Positions 35,251 to 44,195 of a stretch of DNA of 48,387 nt are shown in pieces. The notes under the pieces were generated by a model, which had not been told where the DNA came from, did not search any database, and saw only the letters and a list, made by a program, of their open reading frames with translations. This DNA comes from Sphingobacteriia bacterium. Its GTDB lineage: Bacteria; Bacteroidota; Bacteroidia; Chitinophagales; Chitinophagaceae. Within the stretch, counting starts at the first letter, position 1. Every line of letters starts with the position of its first letter. Location: assembly GCA_947452295.1 (NCBI GenBank), contig CANGCK010000020.1, positions 1 through 48,387 of the forward strand, read 5' to 3'. Both the position numbers and the translations under genes were made by a program.

Positions 35251-37077
35251 ATGAAGATATTTTTTAGATTACTAAGTTTTTCAAGGCCTTATTATCATTA
35301 TATACCAGAATACATTATTTATATTTTTTTATACATCGTATTCGGATTACTCAACTTTTCTATGTTGGTTCCTTTGTTAGATGTATTGTTTAACAGTCAA
35401 CAACCTGATGTTTTAGTTGAACCAACTTTTTCAATGAGCGTTGCATTTATTAAAGATTATTTTTATTACAAAATATACATTTATACACAGGTGCCGGGCG
35501 GCAAACTTCAGGTGTTAATATTTGTTTGTACTATTTTATTTGTATTTGTTCTTTTTAAAAACATATTTGGGTTTTTAAGTCAGAAAGTATTAACCAGAAT
35601 GCGGGTTAATTTGCTTCGCAAACTAAGAAGTGATTTATTTCTTCAGTTTACCAGCCAATCGATGGCTTTTTTTCACCATGAAAAAAAGGGCGATTTAATG
35701 TCTACTATCAGCAATGATATTGTTGAAATTGAAAGTTCTGTAGTTAGTGCTATTCAAACTGTTTTTAGAGAGCCGCTTGTGATCATTTCAACATTTGCCA
35801 TGTTGTTTTATTTATCGCCACAACTCACTTTATTTACCATTGTATTTTTCCCTATTTCCGGTTTCATCATCTCCTCTATCTCCAGAAAACTCAGAAAAAA
35901 AGCCAATCAAAGTCAAAGTTTAGCAGGTGTATTACTTAACATGACAGATGAAGCCATATCAGGCATAAGAATTATTAAGGCATTTAATGCAGAAAAAATA
36001 GTGAATGAGAAGTTTAACGACACCAATTTTAAACTTTCTAAAACGCTAAAAAACATAGTGAATCAACGAGAATTGGCTTCACCCATTTCTGAAATACTGG
36101 GCATTTTAGTAATTATTGTAATCATCATTTATGGTGGATCATTAATTATTAATGGAGAAAGTACTTTAAAGGGATCTAGCTTTATCGCATATATAGCATT
36201 TTATTTTCAGATAATTACGCCTGCAAAAAATACAGCCAACGCATTTACTACATTACAAAGAGGCTTATCGGCAGGTGAAAGAGTGTTGAGAATCATAGAT
36301 AGTCCACAAACCATCATTGATCAACCAGATGCTTTACATTCCAAAGAATTCACCTCTTCAATTGAGTTTAAAAATGTTGGATTTTCTTATGGAGAGGATG
36401 CCGTACTTAAAAATCTTTCTGTTACAATAAACAAGGGTAAAACCATTGCATTGGTTGGAGAAAGTGGCGCAGGCAAATCTACTTTTGCAGATTTAATACC
36501 AAGATTTTATGATGTAACTGAAGGGGGTGTTTATCTTGACGATATAAATATTAAAGATATTTTAATTAAAGATCTCCGTTCACAAATTGCCATTGTATCT
36601 CAAGAAGCTATTTTGTTTAATGATTCCGTTATAAACAATATTGCATTTGGGAATGAAGTGGTAGATATAGAAAGCGTAATAAATGCAGCTAAAATTGCCA
36701 ATGCGCATGATTTTATTTTACAATTAGAGGAGGGCTACGAAACCAAAATTGGTGATAGAGGAATGAGGTTGAGTGGCGGTCAAAAACAAAGATTAACCAT
36801 TGCAAGAGCCATTTACAAAAATGCCCCCATTCTTATCTTAGACGAAGCCACTTCGGCACTAGATACAGAAAGTGAGCGTTTAGTACAAGATGCTATTAAC
36901 AATTTAATGCACAATAGAACCAGTATTGTAATTGCCCATAGATTAAGTACCATAAGACATGCCGATGAAATATTGGTACTTCAAAAGGGAGAAATAGTGG
37001 AACGCGGCAACCATGATTCACTTTTGGCATTAAATGGGATATATAAAAAGTTAATTGATATGCAAGAAGTGAAGTGA
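35251..37077 (+). CDS. msbA: MsbA-like ABC exporter
   Basis: This 608-residue half-transporter has six N-terminal transmembrane helices and a nucleotide-binding domain: Walker A GESGAGKST at 403-411, Q-loop SQEAILF, signature LSGGQKQR from 507, Walker B ILILDEATSALD, and the switch His in IAHRLSTIRH. Length and organisation match lipid A / lipid-linked glycan flippases of the MsbA group, and the nearby glycosyltransferases and LptC agree with this. The exact substrate is inferred. The 243 bases upstream hold an imperfect hairpin near 35071-35097 and no clear promoter. Confidence 0.85.
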   Translation: MKIFFRLLSFSRPYYHYIPEYIIYIFLYIVFGLLNFSMLVPLLDVLFNSQQPDVLVEPTFSMSVAFIKDYFYYKIYIYTQVPGGKLQVLIFVCTILFVFVLFKNIFGFLSQKVLTRMRVNLLRKLRSDLFLQFTSQSMAFFHHEKKGDLMSTISNDIVEIESSVVSAIQTVFREPLVIISTFAMLFYLSPQLTLFTIVFFPISGFIISSISRKLRKKANQSQSLAGVLLNMTDEAISGIRIIKAFNAEKIVNEKFNDTNFKLSKTLKNIVNQRELASPISEILGILVIIVIIIYGGSLIINGESTLKGSSFIAYIAFYFQIITPAKNTANAFTTLQRGLSAGERVLRIIDSPQTIIDQPDALHSKEFTSSIEFKNVGFSYGEDAVLKNLSVTINKGKTIALVGESGAGKSTFADLIPRFYDVTEGGVYLDDINIKDILIKDLRSQIAIVSQEAILFNDSVINNIAFGNEVVDIESVINAAKIANAHDFILQLEEGYETKIGDRGMRLSGGQKQRLTIARAIYKNAPILILDEATSALDTESERLVQDAINNLMHNRTSIVIAHRLSTIRHADEILVLQKGEIVERGNHDSLLALNGIYKKLIDMQEVK

Positions 37078-37159
37078 TTGTACTTATTGTAATAAAAACA
37101 ATTTAACTTCGTATGTTGTTTAAAAGAGTTTTTAGATCCATTATCAACAAAAATTAACC

Positions 37160-39061
37160 ATGGGAAAAGTTAAAAGTATTCAGTATCATTTATTGCTTCA
37201 ATTTATAGTACTGCTTGCACTGTATTTTTTATGCAGAATTCTTTTTGTTGCACTCAACAAAACCGAATTGAATGTTACTTTTTCTGTTGACACTATTTTA
37301 CTTTTTATAAAAGCAATTCGGTTTGATGTTTCGGCAATATTTATGGCCAATTCATTATTTATAGTATTGATTTTTTTGCCTATTCCAATTACTTTCAACA
37401 AATATTATCTTGCTTTTTTAAAATGGTTATTTTTAATTACCAATGGATTGTTTTTATTGCTTAATTTAATTGATGTTGCCTACTTTCCATTTATTCATAA
37501 AAGAATGCAAGCAGATGTATTTCTTTTTTTAAACGGCGATAAAGGGTTTGATTTTTTTACCTTACTACCCAAATTTTTGGCTCAATTTTGGTACTTACTC
37601 GTTCTGTTTATCTTATTCATTTCTATACTCTACAAATCATACCAATATTCACATTCATACAAAGAGCAAGCCGCTACTACTTTTAAAAATTTTCTGTACT
37701 CTTTTGTAGCCTTTTTAGTTTATGCAGGCATTGCTATACTGGGTATTCGAGGTGGATTTCAAATGAAGCCCATCGATTTAATACATGCTTCTGAAATGGC
37801 TGAGATTAGAAATATTCCAGCTATATTAAATACACCATTTACAGTTATTAAAACCATAGATAAAAAAAGTTTGCCGCAAGTAAACTATTTCAGTGCAAAA
37901 GAAATGAATCAATGGAATAATGGCCTGCATTTACCCATTAGTAATAATGAATTTTCAAAAGAAAATGTTGTAATAATTGTTATAGAAAGTTTATCGAAAA
38001 AATATGTTGGCATGTTAAATGGAAAAGGCAAAACTCCATTCATCGATTCTTTGTTAAATGAAAGCCTGCTATTTACCAATGGTTTTGCCAATGCTAAAGA
38101 ATCTATACAGGGCATACCTGCAGTAACTGCTTCTATTCCATCACTTCAAGATGAGCCGTTTATTTTTTCACCTTATTCTACCAATAAAATCACTTCATTG
38201 GCAAACTTGCTCAAAAAGAAAGGCTACAATACCTCGTTTTTTCATGGTGGAACCAATGGCACAATGGGTTTCGATTCTTACAGTAAACTAGCTGGTTTTG
38301 ATCAATATTATGGAAGAACAGAGTTTAATAATGATGAAGAGTATGCGGGCAGTTGGGGTATTTGGGATGAACCTTTTTTACAATACATGGTTCAAAATTT
38401 AACGAAAACGCAACAGCCTTTTTTCTCTACCGTTTTTACCCTAAACCCACATCATCCGTTTAAAATTCCGGAAAAATATGCCGCTAAATTTAAACAAGAT
38501 GGGCCGGATATACTCAAATGCATCAGTTATATTGATTACGCACTCAGTAAGTTTTTTGAAAGCGCTAAAAAACAAGCGTGGTTTAATAACACACTATTTG
38601 TTATCACTGCCGACCATACATCGCCATTTACAGAAAACGATAAAGTGAATCAAATGGATGATTATAGAATACCCATAGCATTTTATAAGCCCAATGGCAC
38701 TTTAAAGGGTTTAAACAGTAGTATTGCCAATCAAATAGATATACTACCCACTATATTAGACTTAATGAAATACCCAGAACCCTATTTTTCATACGGTAAT
38801 AATTTATTGAATACATCCAAAGAAAAATTTGCCGTAACATACAATGGTGGAGTTTATCAATACATTGATTCATCGTATTGTTATCACTTTAATGGAGAGC
38901 GTGCAATAGGTTTGTATAATTGGCGAGCCGACACAAGTTTAGCTAAAAACTTATTGTTAACTAAACCAGTTCCTGATTTTCACTTGCAAGATCAACAATT
39001 AAAGAAAATGATACAATGGTATAACTCTTCTATGAACAACAATAAAATGTATATTGAATAG
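37160..39061 (+). CDS. LTA-synthase-like membrane phosphotransferase (sulfatase fold)
   Basis: This 633-residue protein has five N-terminal transmembrane helices and a large extracytoplasmic alkaline-phosphatase-superfamily domain. Metal and catalytic landmarks are VIIVIESLS (Glu276), a probable nucleophile Ser315 in AKESIQGIPAV, and ITADHTSPF with the Asp/His pair near the end. Gram-positive relatives polymerise glycerol phosphate; in Bacteroidota such proteins are thought to transfer phospho-groups to surface glycans or lipids. It follows the MsbA-like gene by 82 bases. A small hairpin (39061-39067 with 39075-39081) lies after the stop. Confidence 0.85.
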   Translation: MGKVKSIQYHLLLQFIVLLALYFLCRILFVALNKTELNVTFSVDTILLFIKAIRFDVSAIFMANSLFIVLIFLPIPITFNKYYLAFLKWLFLITNGLFLLLNLIDVAYFPFIHKRMQADVFLFLNGDKGFDFFTLLPKFLAQFWYLLVLFILFISILYKSYQYSHSYKEQAATTFKNFLYSFVAFLVYAGIAILGIRGGFQMKPIDLIHASEMAEIRNIPAILNTPFTVIKTIDKKSLPQVNYFSAKEMNQWNNGLHLPISNNEFSKENVVIIVIESLSKKYVGMLNGKGKTPFIDSLLNESLLFTNGFANAKESIQGIPAVTASIPSLQDEPFIFSPYSTNKITSLANLLKKKGYNTSFFHGGTNGTMGFDSYSKLAGFDQYYGRTEFNNDEEYAGSWGIWDEPFLQYMVQNLTKTQQPFFSTVFTLNPHHPFKIPEKYAAKFKQDGPDILKCISYIDYALSKFFESAKKQAWFNNTLFVITADHTSPFTENDKVNQMDDYRIPIAFYKPNGTLKGLNSSIANQIDILPTILDLMKYPEPYFSYGNNLLNTSKEKFAVTYNGGVYQYIDSSYCYHFNGERAIGLYNWRADTSLAKNLLLTKPVPDFHLQDQQLKKMIQWYNSSMNNNKMYIE

Positions 39062-39126
39062 TACATTGTATAAAAATGTACATTCGCTAAATAATTGTGA
39101 TAGATTTTTTATAGGCAACCAATCAT

Positions 39127-39855
39127 ATGGAAAAAACACTTTGCTTAGATTTTGGCAATACCCGCTTAAAAGCAGCACTGTTTAATAACGACACTTTTGT
39201 GGAAGAATGGGTAATGCCCGATGCAACAGTGGCTACCATTCAACAAATAGTTCAACTCTACCAACCAACAAAAAGTATTTTATCTTCTGTAATCCTTCAT
39301 CCTCCAGAAATAGAAGAGTTATTAAAGAAAACCACCCGATTTCATAAACTTGGCCATACCAGCAAATTGCCCCTTACCACACCGGTAGGTAAACCAGAAA
39401 CAATTGGAGCAGATAGATTGGCAATGGTAGCCGCTTCCGTGAATTTATTCCCCAACCAACACAATTTAGCGATTGGATTAGGTTCTTGTATTACATATAA
39501 TTTTATTAATAATATGAGTGAGTTTTTGGGTGGTAGCATCTCGCCAGGCATGACAATGCGCTTTAGGTCGATGAATGAATTTACTGCACTTTTACCCATG
39601 ATTCAGCCAGAACATCATTTTCCACTAGTTGGTTACGATACCAAAACCAACTTGTTAAGTGGGGTTATTTTGGGGATGGCGAAGGAAATAGACGGCATTA
39701 TTGATGCTTACAAATTAAAATATAGTAACTTTAACGTGCTATTAACCGGTGGAGACATGCCTTTTTTTGTACCGCACTTAAAAAACAGGATATTTGCCGA
39801 CCCAAATCTAATTTATAAAGGCTTATATGCGATTAGTGAGTATAACAACAAGTAG
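39127..39855 (+). CDS. coaX: Type III pantothenate kinase
   Basis: This 242-residue ASKHA-fold kinase makes 4'-phosphopantothenate, the first step to coenzyme A. The N-terminal phosphate motif LDFGNT (Asp8) and the pantothenate/catalytic motif IGADR (93-97, Asp96) are intact, as is GGSISPGM. The second phosphate motif, usually D-x-G-T-x-x-T, here reads IGLGSCITYNF (116-126): Gly117 in place of the cation-binding Asp, Ser120 for Thr. It may still be active, perhaps with changed cation need. It overlaps the next gene by 29 bases. Confidence 0.92.
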   Translation: MEKTLCLDFGNTRLKAALFNNDTFVEEWVMPDATVATIQQIVQLYQPTKSILSSVILHPPEIEELLKKTTRFHKLGHTSKLPLTTPVGKPETIGADRLAMVAASVNLFPNQHNLAIGLGSCITYNFINNMSEFLGGSISPGMTMRFRSMNEFTALLPMIQPEHHFPLVGYDTKTNLLSGVILGMAKEIDGIIDAYKLKYSNFNVLLTGGDMPFFVPHLKNRIFADPNLIYKGLYAISEYNNK

Positions 39856-41206
39856 TAGAGTGGCGTTAATGGTAGGTTTATCCATTATTTCGTTCCAATT
39901 AACAGCACAAGTGAATTCCCCATTCTCAAGATATGGAATAGGAAACCTTATTGCTTCACCCCATGTAATAAGTAGTTCATTAGGTGGTATTCAGGCTGCT
40001 TATGCCGATGGATTCAGTAACAATGTTGGACAATCCATCAATTTTAGCAATCCAGCAACCTATGGTTCTCTTTACATGACATCGTATGATTTGGCATTAA
40101 TGCTAGATTCTAGAAAATTAGTGAGTAATAATCCATCTGGAACATATAAATCGGTGAACCTTATTCCTGCTTATGTGGCCATTGGAATGCCCATTAAACG
40201 TTCTAAAGGGATTGGATTTGCTTTTGGTTTAAAACCAATCAGCAGAATTAACTACAGCATTATAAACAACGGCAGAACTGCTGGAGACTCCTTACAAACA
40301 GTTTATGAAGGTTCTGGAGGTTTAAATCAGGCATTTATTGGCATAGGAAAACGTTGGAAAAAATTAAGCATTGGCTTAAATACCGGCTATACTTTCGGCA
40401 GAAAAGAAATTAGCACCAAACTAACTTTTATAAATGATACCGTTAATTACTTTAAATCAAACAGTTCATCATTAACCAATTACGGCAATACATTTTTTCA
40501 GCTTGGTGCTCAATACGAGTTAACTATTTTTAAGAAAGAAAATAAATCAAACAAATCCACAGAAAATTATTTGTTGCGTTTAGGTGCTACTGCCTCTTTT
40601 CAACAATCATTAAATGCTACACAAAACGTTGCTAAAGAAACATTTGTATTGGGTAGTGCCGGAAATTATTTTGCAGTTGATACTGTAGAAAGAACCAATA
40701 ATATAAAGGGTACCGTTGTTTTGCCTGCTACTTATGAATTTGGCGCTGTTTTTCATAAAACCAATTCAAGTAACAGAGGAGTTTATGAACTATGGTCGTT
40801 GGGGGTAGAATATACCAGTACTCAATGGACTAAATACCGCTTCTATAATCAAGCAGATGCATCTTTAAATAATAGCTGGAATGCTAAATTGGGTTTTCAA
40901 ATTAACCCAAATGCACTTACCGCAACCAACTATTTAAGCAATGTATCGTATCGGTTTGGGGTTAATATTGGCAAAGATTATATCAATGCAGATGGCAATA
41001 GCTTAAAAAGTACCACAGTTTCTTTTGGTGCTGGTTTTCCTATTCGTAAATGGAGAGCCTACGAAACACAATATACTGCTGTTCAAACAGCCATTCAGTT
41101 CGGTAAAAGAGGATCTAGCAAAAACAATATCACAGAAAACTTTATTCAGATTTCTTTGGGCTTTAGTTTAAATGATAGTTGGTTTATTAAACGTAAATAT
41201 GACTAA
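39827..41206 (+). CDS. Outer-membrane barrel protein of the coaX-lptC locus
   Basis: This 459-residue protein has a signal sequence ending QLTAQ and a mature start VNSPFSRYGIGNL, which is typical of an uncharacterised Bacteroidota outer-membrane family encoded between coaX and lptC. The body is beta-strand patterned, with Gly/aromatic alternation and a FadL/PorV-like NPA motif (NFSNPATYGS). A C-terminal strand (ENFIQISLGFSLND) is near the end. It overlaps coaX by 29 bases and lptC by 8, so the three are co-translated. A transport or envelope-assembly role is inferred. Confidence 0.75.
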   Translation: MRLVSITTSSRVALMVGLSIISFQLTAQVNSPFSRYGIGNLIASPHVISSSLGGIQAAYADGFSNNVGQSINFSNPATYGSLYMTSYDLALMLDSRKLVSNNPSGTYKSVNLIPAYVAIGMPIKRSKGIGFAFGLKPISRINYSIINNGRTAGDSLQTVYEGSGGLNQAFIGIGKRWKKLSIGLNTGYTFGRKEISTKLTFINDTVNYFKSNSSSLTNYGNTFFQLGAQYELTIFKKENKSNKSTENYLLRLGATASFQQSLNATQNVAKETFVLGSAGNYFAVDTVERTNNIKGTVVLPATYEFGAVFHKTNSSNRGVYELWSLGVEYTSTQWTKYRFYNQADASLNNSWNAKLGFQINPNALTATNYLSNVSYRFGVNIGKDYINADGNSLKSTTVSFGAGFPIRKWRAYETQYTAVQTAIQFGKRGSSKNNITENFIQISLGFSLNDSWFIKRKYD

Positions 41207-41792
41207 TAGTACTCGTTCCATAAAAATAATTGCAGCTTTAATGACAAGCTGCTTTTTTATATATGGATGTGAAAACGATATTAAAGAAGTGATTGCTTTG
41301 GGCGTTAAAAAACCTGGTATTGAAGAGGGCATTAATATTACCAGTTACTTAAGTATGGGTGGAGTAATGAAAGCCAAACTAACGGCTCCACTTTTGTTGC
41401 GTTATCAGGGAGATAGTGCCTTAAAATCTGAATTTCCCAGATCTTTATTTGTAGAATTTTACAACGACAGTGCTAAAGTTGAAAGTAGGCTTTCAGCTAA
41501 ATATGGTAAATACCTTGAATCTGAGCAGAAAATATACCTGAGAGACAGTGTAGTGATTATCCGCATTTTGGGAGACACCCTCTATACCAGTGAACTATAT
41601 TGGGATCAATCTGCCGGAAGATTTTATACCGATAAATTTGTAGAAATTAGCCAGCGAGAGCCTCGTCAAAAACTTTATGCAAAAAAAGGGTTTTCCTCCA
41701 ATCAAGAACTAACCCAAATTTCTTATTACGAACTTCAGCCAGGCAGCTTTATTGTATTGCCCGACAGTGTTGCCGGTACCTCTCATAAATAA
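41199..41792 (+). CDS. lptC: LPS export periplasmic protein LptC (lipoprotein)
   Basis: The ATG at 41199 overlaps the preceding stop as ATGACTAA; 197 residues result. A hydrophobic signal ends in a lipobox-like FIYGC. The rest is an LptC/OstA-type beta-jellyroll: MKAKLTAPLLLRYQGD, FPRSLFVEFYND, VESRLSAKYGKYLES, KIYLRDSVVI and GDTLYTSELYWD. LptC takes lipopolysaccharide from the LptB2FG extractor and passes it to LptA. The envelope cluster just upstream fits this job. Confidence 0.88.
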   Translation: MTNSTRSIKIIAALMTSCFFIYGCENDIKEVIALGVKKPGIEEGINITSYLSMGGVMKAKLTAPLLLRYQGDSALKSEFPRSLFVEFYNDSAKVESRLSAKYGKYLESEQKIYLRDSVVIIRILGDTLYTSELYWDQSAGRFYTDKFVEISQREPRQKLYAKKGFSSNQELTQISYYELQPGSFIVLPDSVAGTSHK

Positions 41793-41799
41793 TTGATGT

Positions 41800-41826
41800 T
41801 TTGCTTGTATTTACTACATAATTTCG
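41800..41826 (+). promoter_or_regulatory. Promoter of the aldo/keto reductase gene
   Basis: TTTG at 41800-41803 and TAATTTCG at 41819-41826 are 19 bases apart, matching the -33/-7 spacing of Bacteroidota promoters with one mismatch in the -7 box. The start codon is 18 bases further on. Confidence 0.55.
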
Positions 41827-41844
41827 TACTTGAAAATACAAAAT

Positions 41845-42834
41845 ATGGAATACAGAAGAATGGGTAGTACAGGCCTTCAACTAAGTGTGTTGAGCTTTGG
41901 CAGCTGGGTTACTTTTCATAAACAAATTAATGACAGCAATGCCGATGAATTAATGGGTATCGCTTACGATAATGGCATTAATTTTTTCGACAATGCTGAA
42001 GTATATGCGTTAGGCGAGAGTGAGAAAATGATGGGAAGGGTATTAAAAGCCAAAAAATGGGATCGTACCTCTTACATAGTATCTTCCAAGGCTTATTTTG
42101 GATGGAGGGGCGAAAATAATAAACCCAATCAAACAGGATTAAGTCGCAAACACCTCACAGAAGCATGTAACGAAGCATTACAAAGAATGCAAACCGATTA
42201 CCTTGATTTGTTTTTTTGTCATCGTCCAGATAAAAATACCCCCATCGAAGAAGTGGTTTTCACCATGAATACACTGATACAACAAGGCAAAATTTTGTAC
42301 TGGGGCACTAGTGAATGGAGTGGTGTAGAAATAATGGAAGCGCACCGCGTTGCACAATCATACCGGCTTATTGGTCCGGCAATGGAACAACCACAATACA
42401 ACCTTTTTGAAAGACAAAAAATAGAAAACGATTACCTGCAGGTATTCAAAAATGTTGGCTTGGGTACTACTATTTGGAGCCCACTTGCATCGGGTTTGCT
42501 TACGGGAAAATACAATACCGGAATACCCGAAGGAAGCCGTTTAGGTATTGAGGGCTTTAATTGGTTAAAAGAAAGAACATTTGTAGAAGAAAAAATAGAA
42601 AAAGTTAAAAAATTACAAGGTATTGCCAATAATTTAGGTGTTTCTTTGGCAGCGCTTAGCATTGCATGGTGCATTAACAACCCCAATGTAAGTACCGCCA
42701 TTTTAGGGGCTACCAAAAAAGAACAATTAACCGATAACTTAACGGCATTACAAGTAGTTAAGCTTTTAACACCCGATATAATTGTTAAAATCGAAGAAAT
42801 CATGCAAAATAAGCCTGTATTAGCCGAATACTAA
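41845..42834 (+). CDS. Aldo/keto reductase, K+-channel beta-subunit type
   Basis: From the ATG at 41845 the protein has 329 residues and starts MEYRRMGSTGLQLSVLSFGS. The catalytic tetrad is visible as Asp and Tyr in FFDNAEVYALGESE, Lys in SSKAYFG and His in FFCHRPD. The NADPH site includes WSPLASGLLTGKY and the terminal STAILGATKKEQLTDNL. The family reduces aldehydes and ketones with NADPH; members near YghZ reduce methylglyoxal. A TTG 15 bases upstream is a weaker start. Confidence 0.92.
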   Translation: MEYRRMGSTGLQLSVLSFGSWVTFHKQINDSNADELMGIAYDNGINFFDNAEVYALGESEKMMGRVLKAKKWDRTSYIVSSKAYFGWRGENNKPNQTGLSRKHLTEACNEALQRMQTDYLDLFFCHRPDKNTPIEEVVFTMNTLIQQGKILYWGTSEWSGVEIMEAHRVAQSYRLIGPAMEQPQYNLFERQKIENDYLQVFKNVGLGTTIWSPLASGLLTGKYNTGIPEGSRLGIEGFNWLKERTFVEEKIEKVKKLQGIANNLGVSLAALSIAWCINNPNVSTAILGATKKEQLTDNLTALQVVKLLTPDIIVKIEEIMQNKPVLAEY

Positions 42835-42866
42835 TTGTTATTTGATGGGGTTTTTATAGTATACCT

Positions 42867-42874
42867 TAACTTTG
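42867..42874 (+). promoter_or_regulatory. -7 box four bases before a start codon
   Basis: TAACTTTG matches TAnnTTTG exactly and ends at 42874; the ATG of the next gene is at 42879. A transcript started here would have almost no leader. Confidence 0.55.
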
Positions 42875-42878
42875 AAGT

Positions 42879-44138
42879 ATGACACATCTCTATACCATCT
42901 TAAGTATAGTTGGTACACTTTTGTTTATTGGCTTTTTTGCAGGCTACGAAATTGCATTTGTTACCGCCAATAGATTAAGTATTGAATTAAAGAAAAAGCA
43001 AGGTAAAAAAAGCGGTGCCATATTAGCCCGTTTTATTGAATTTCCTGCCCGTTTCATCAGTACCTGTCTTATTGGGCTGAATATATTTTTAGTAATATAT
43101 GGACTATTATTTGATGATTTATTAAAAGAGGGTATTTGGAATCCGCTAAACATTCAAAATGCTTTTTTGAAACTAGCATTTAACACGGTACTGTCTACAT
43201 CTGTTGTACTAGTAATTGGCGAATTTTTACCCAAAGCAATTTTTAGGGCTAAAAATGATGCTTTGCTGTCTTTCTTTGCTCCATTGGCCAACTTTTTCCA
43301 TACACTGTTTTCACCCCTCACCCATATTTTTGTGAGCCTTTCGCAATGGATTCTTAAATATGTTTTTAATTTAAGAGTGAATAACAAAAACGAAGTGTTC
43401 TCTAAGGTTGATTTAGAGCATTTTTTTCAGCAAACAAAAGAGCAGGATGAAGAAAGCCAGGAATTAAATACAGAACTTTTTGAAAATGCATTGAGTTTAC
43501 CTACTATCAAAATTAGACAATGTTTGGTTCCAAGAACCGAAATTGTTTCGGTTGATATTAGTGCAGGACTAGAAGAAGCTACCAAAGTTTTCATTAACAC
43601 CAAACTAAGCAAATTAGTTGTTTATGAAAACAGCATCGATAATATTATTGGGTACATCCATCAGTTAGATCTATTTAATAAACCTGCTAACATGAGAGAT
43701 ATACTACATGCCATTATGGTGGTACCAGAAAGCATGAGTGCTACCGATTTAATTAATAAGTTTTCTAAAGAAAGAAGAAGTATTGCATGGGTAGTAGATG
43801 AGTTTGGCGGTACAGCTGGCATCGTTACAATGGAAGATGTATTGGAAGAAATTTTTGGCGAAATACAAGACGAATATGATGTAGAAGAATTTGTAGAAAA
43901 ACAGTTATCGGAAGATGAATATATATTAAGTGGGCGTTTAGAATTAGACTACCTAAATGAAAAATATAATATGAATTTTTCGATGAGTGATTCTGAAACA
44001 TTGAGTGGATATATTATTAATGCCCACGAAACCATTCCAAAACAAAAAGAAGTTATTATCATCAATAATTTTAAATTTGATATTCTTACCGTGAGTGATA
44101 CAAGAATAGAAATGGTTAAAATGAAAGTTTTACAATAA
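42879..44138 (+). CDS. CNNM/CBS-pair membrane protein (hemolysin/CorC family)
   Basis: This 419-residue protein has an N-terminal CNNM domain with three to four transmembrane helices (FFAGYEIAFVTANRLSIELKK, then FLPKAIFRA). A cytoplasmic CBS pair follows (LVPRTEIVSVD, KLVVYENSIDNIIGYIH, VDEFGGTAGIVTMEDVLEEIFGEI), then a C-terminal CorC_HlyC domain. The family handles magnesium or cobalt efflux; in Bacteroidota the related GldE is tied to gliding. I cannot separate these roles by eye. It is followed by tatC after 57 bases. Confidence 0.9.
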   Translation: MTHLYTILSIVGTLLFIGFFAGYEIAFVTANRLSIELKKKQGKKSGAILARFIEFPARFISTCLIGLNIFLVIYGLLFDDLLKEGIWNPLNIQNAFLKLAFNTVLSTSVVLVIGEFLPKAIFRAKNDALLSFFAPLANFFHTLFSPLTHIFVSLSQWILKYVFNLRVNNKNEVFSKVDLEHFFQQTKEQDEESQELNTELFENALSLPTIKIRQCLVPRTEIVSVDISAGLEEATKVFINTKLSKLVVYENSIDNIIGYIHQLDLFNKPANMRDILHAIMVVPESMSATDLINKFSKERRSIAWVVDEFGGTAGIVTMEDVLEEIFGEIQDEYDVEEFVEKQLSEDEYILSGRLELDYLNEKYNMNFSMSDSETLSGYIINAHETIPKQKEVIIINNFKFDILTVSDTRIEMVKMKVLQ

Positions 44139-44158
44139 TTTCATCTTAACTATATCAG

Positions 44159-44166
44159 TAAATTTG
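44159..44166 (+). promoter_or_regulatory. tatC -7 box
   Basis: TAAATTTG matches TAnnTTTG exactly and lies 30 bases before the tatC ATG, giving a leader of roughly 24 nt. Confidence 0.55.
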
Positions 44167-44195
44167 TACATTCAGCATACCAATATTAACATATT

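Noticed and set aside
37160..39061. LTA-synthase-like gene as evidence for Gram-positive origin
   Set aside because: Base composition and context match the neighbours, and such proteins are common in Bacteroidota; no sign of transfer.
39061..39081. GTACATT/AATGTAC hairpin after the LTA-synthase-like gene as terminator
   Set aside because: Only seven pairs, AT-rich, and no T-run; too weak to call.
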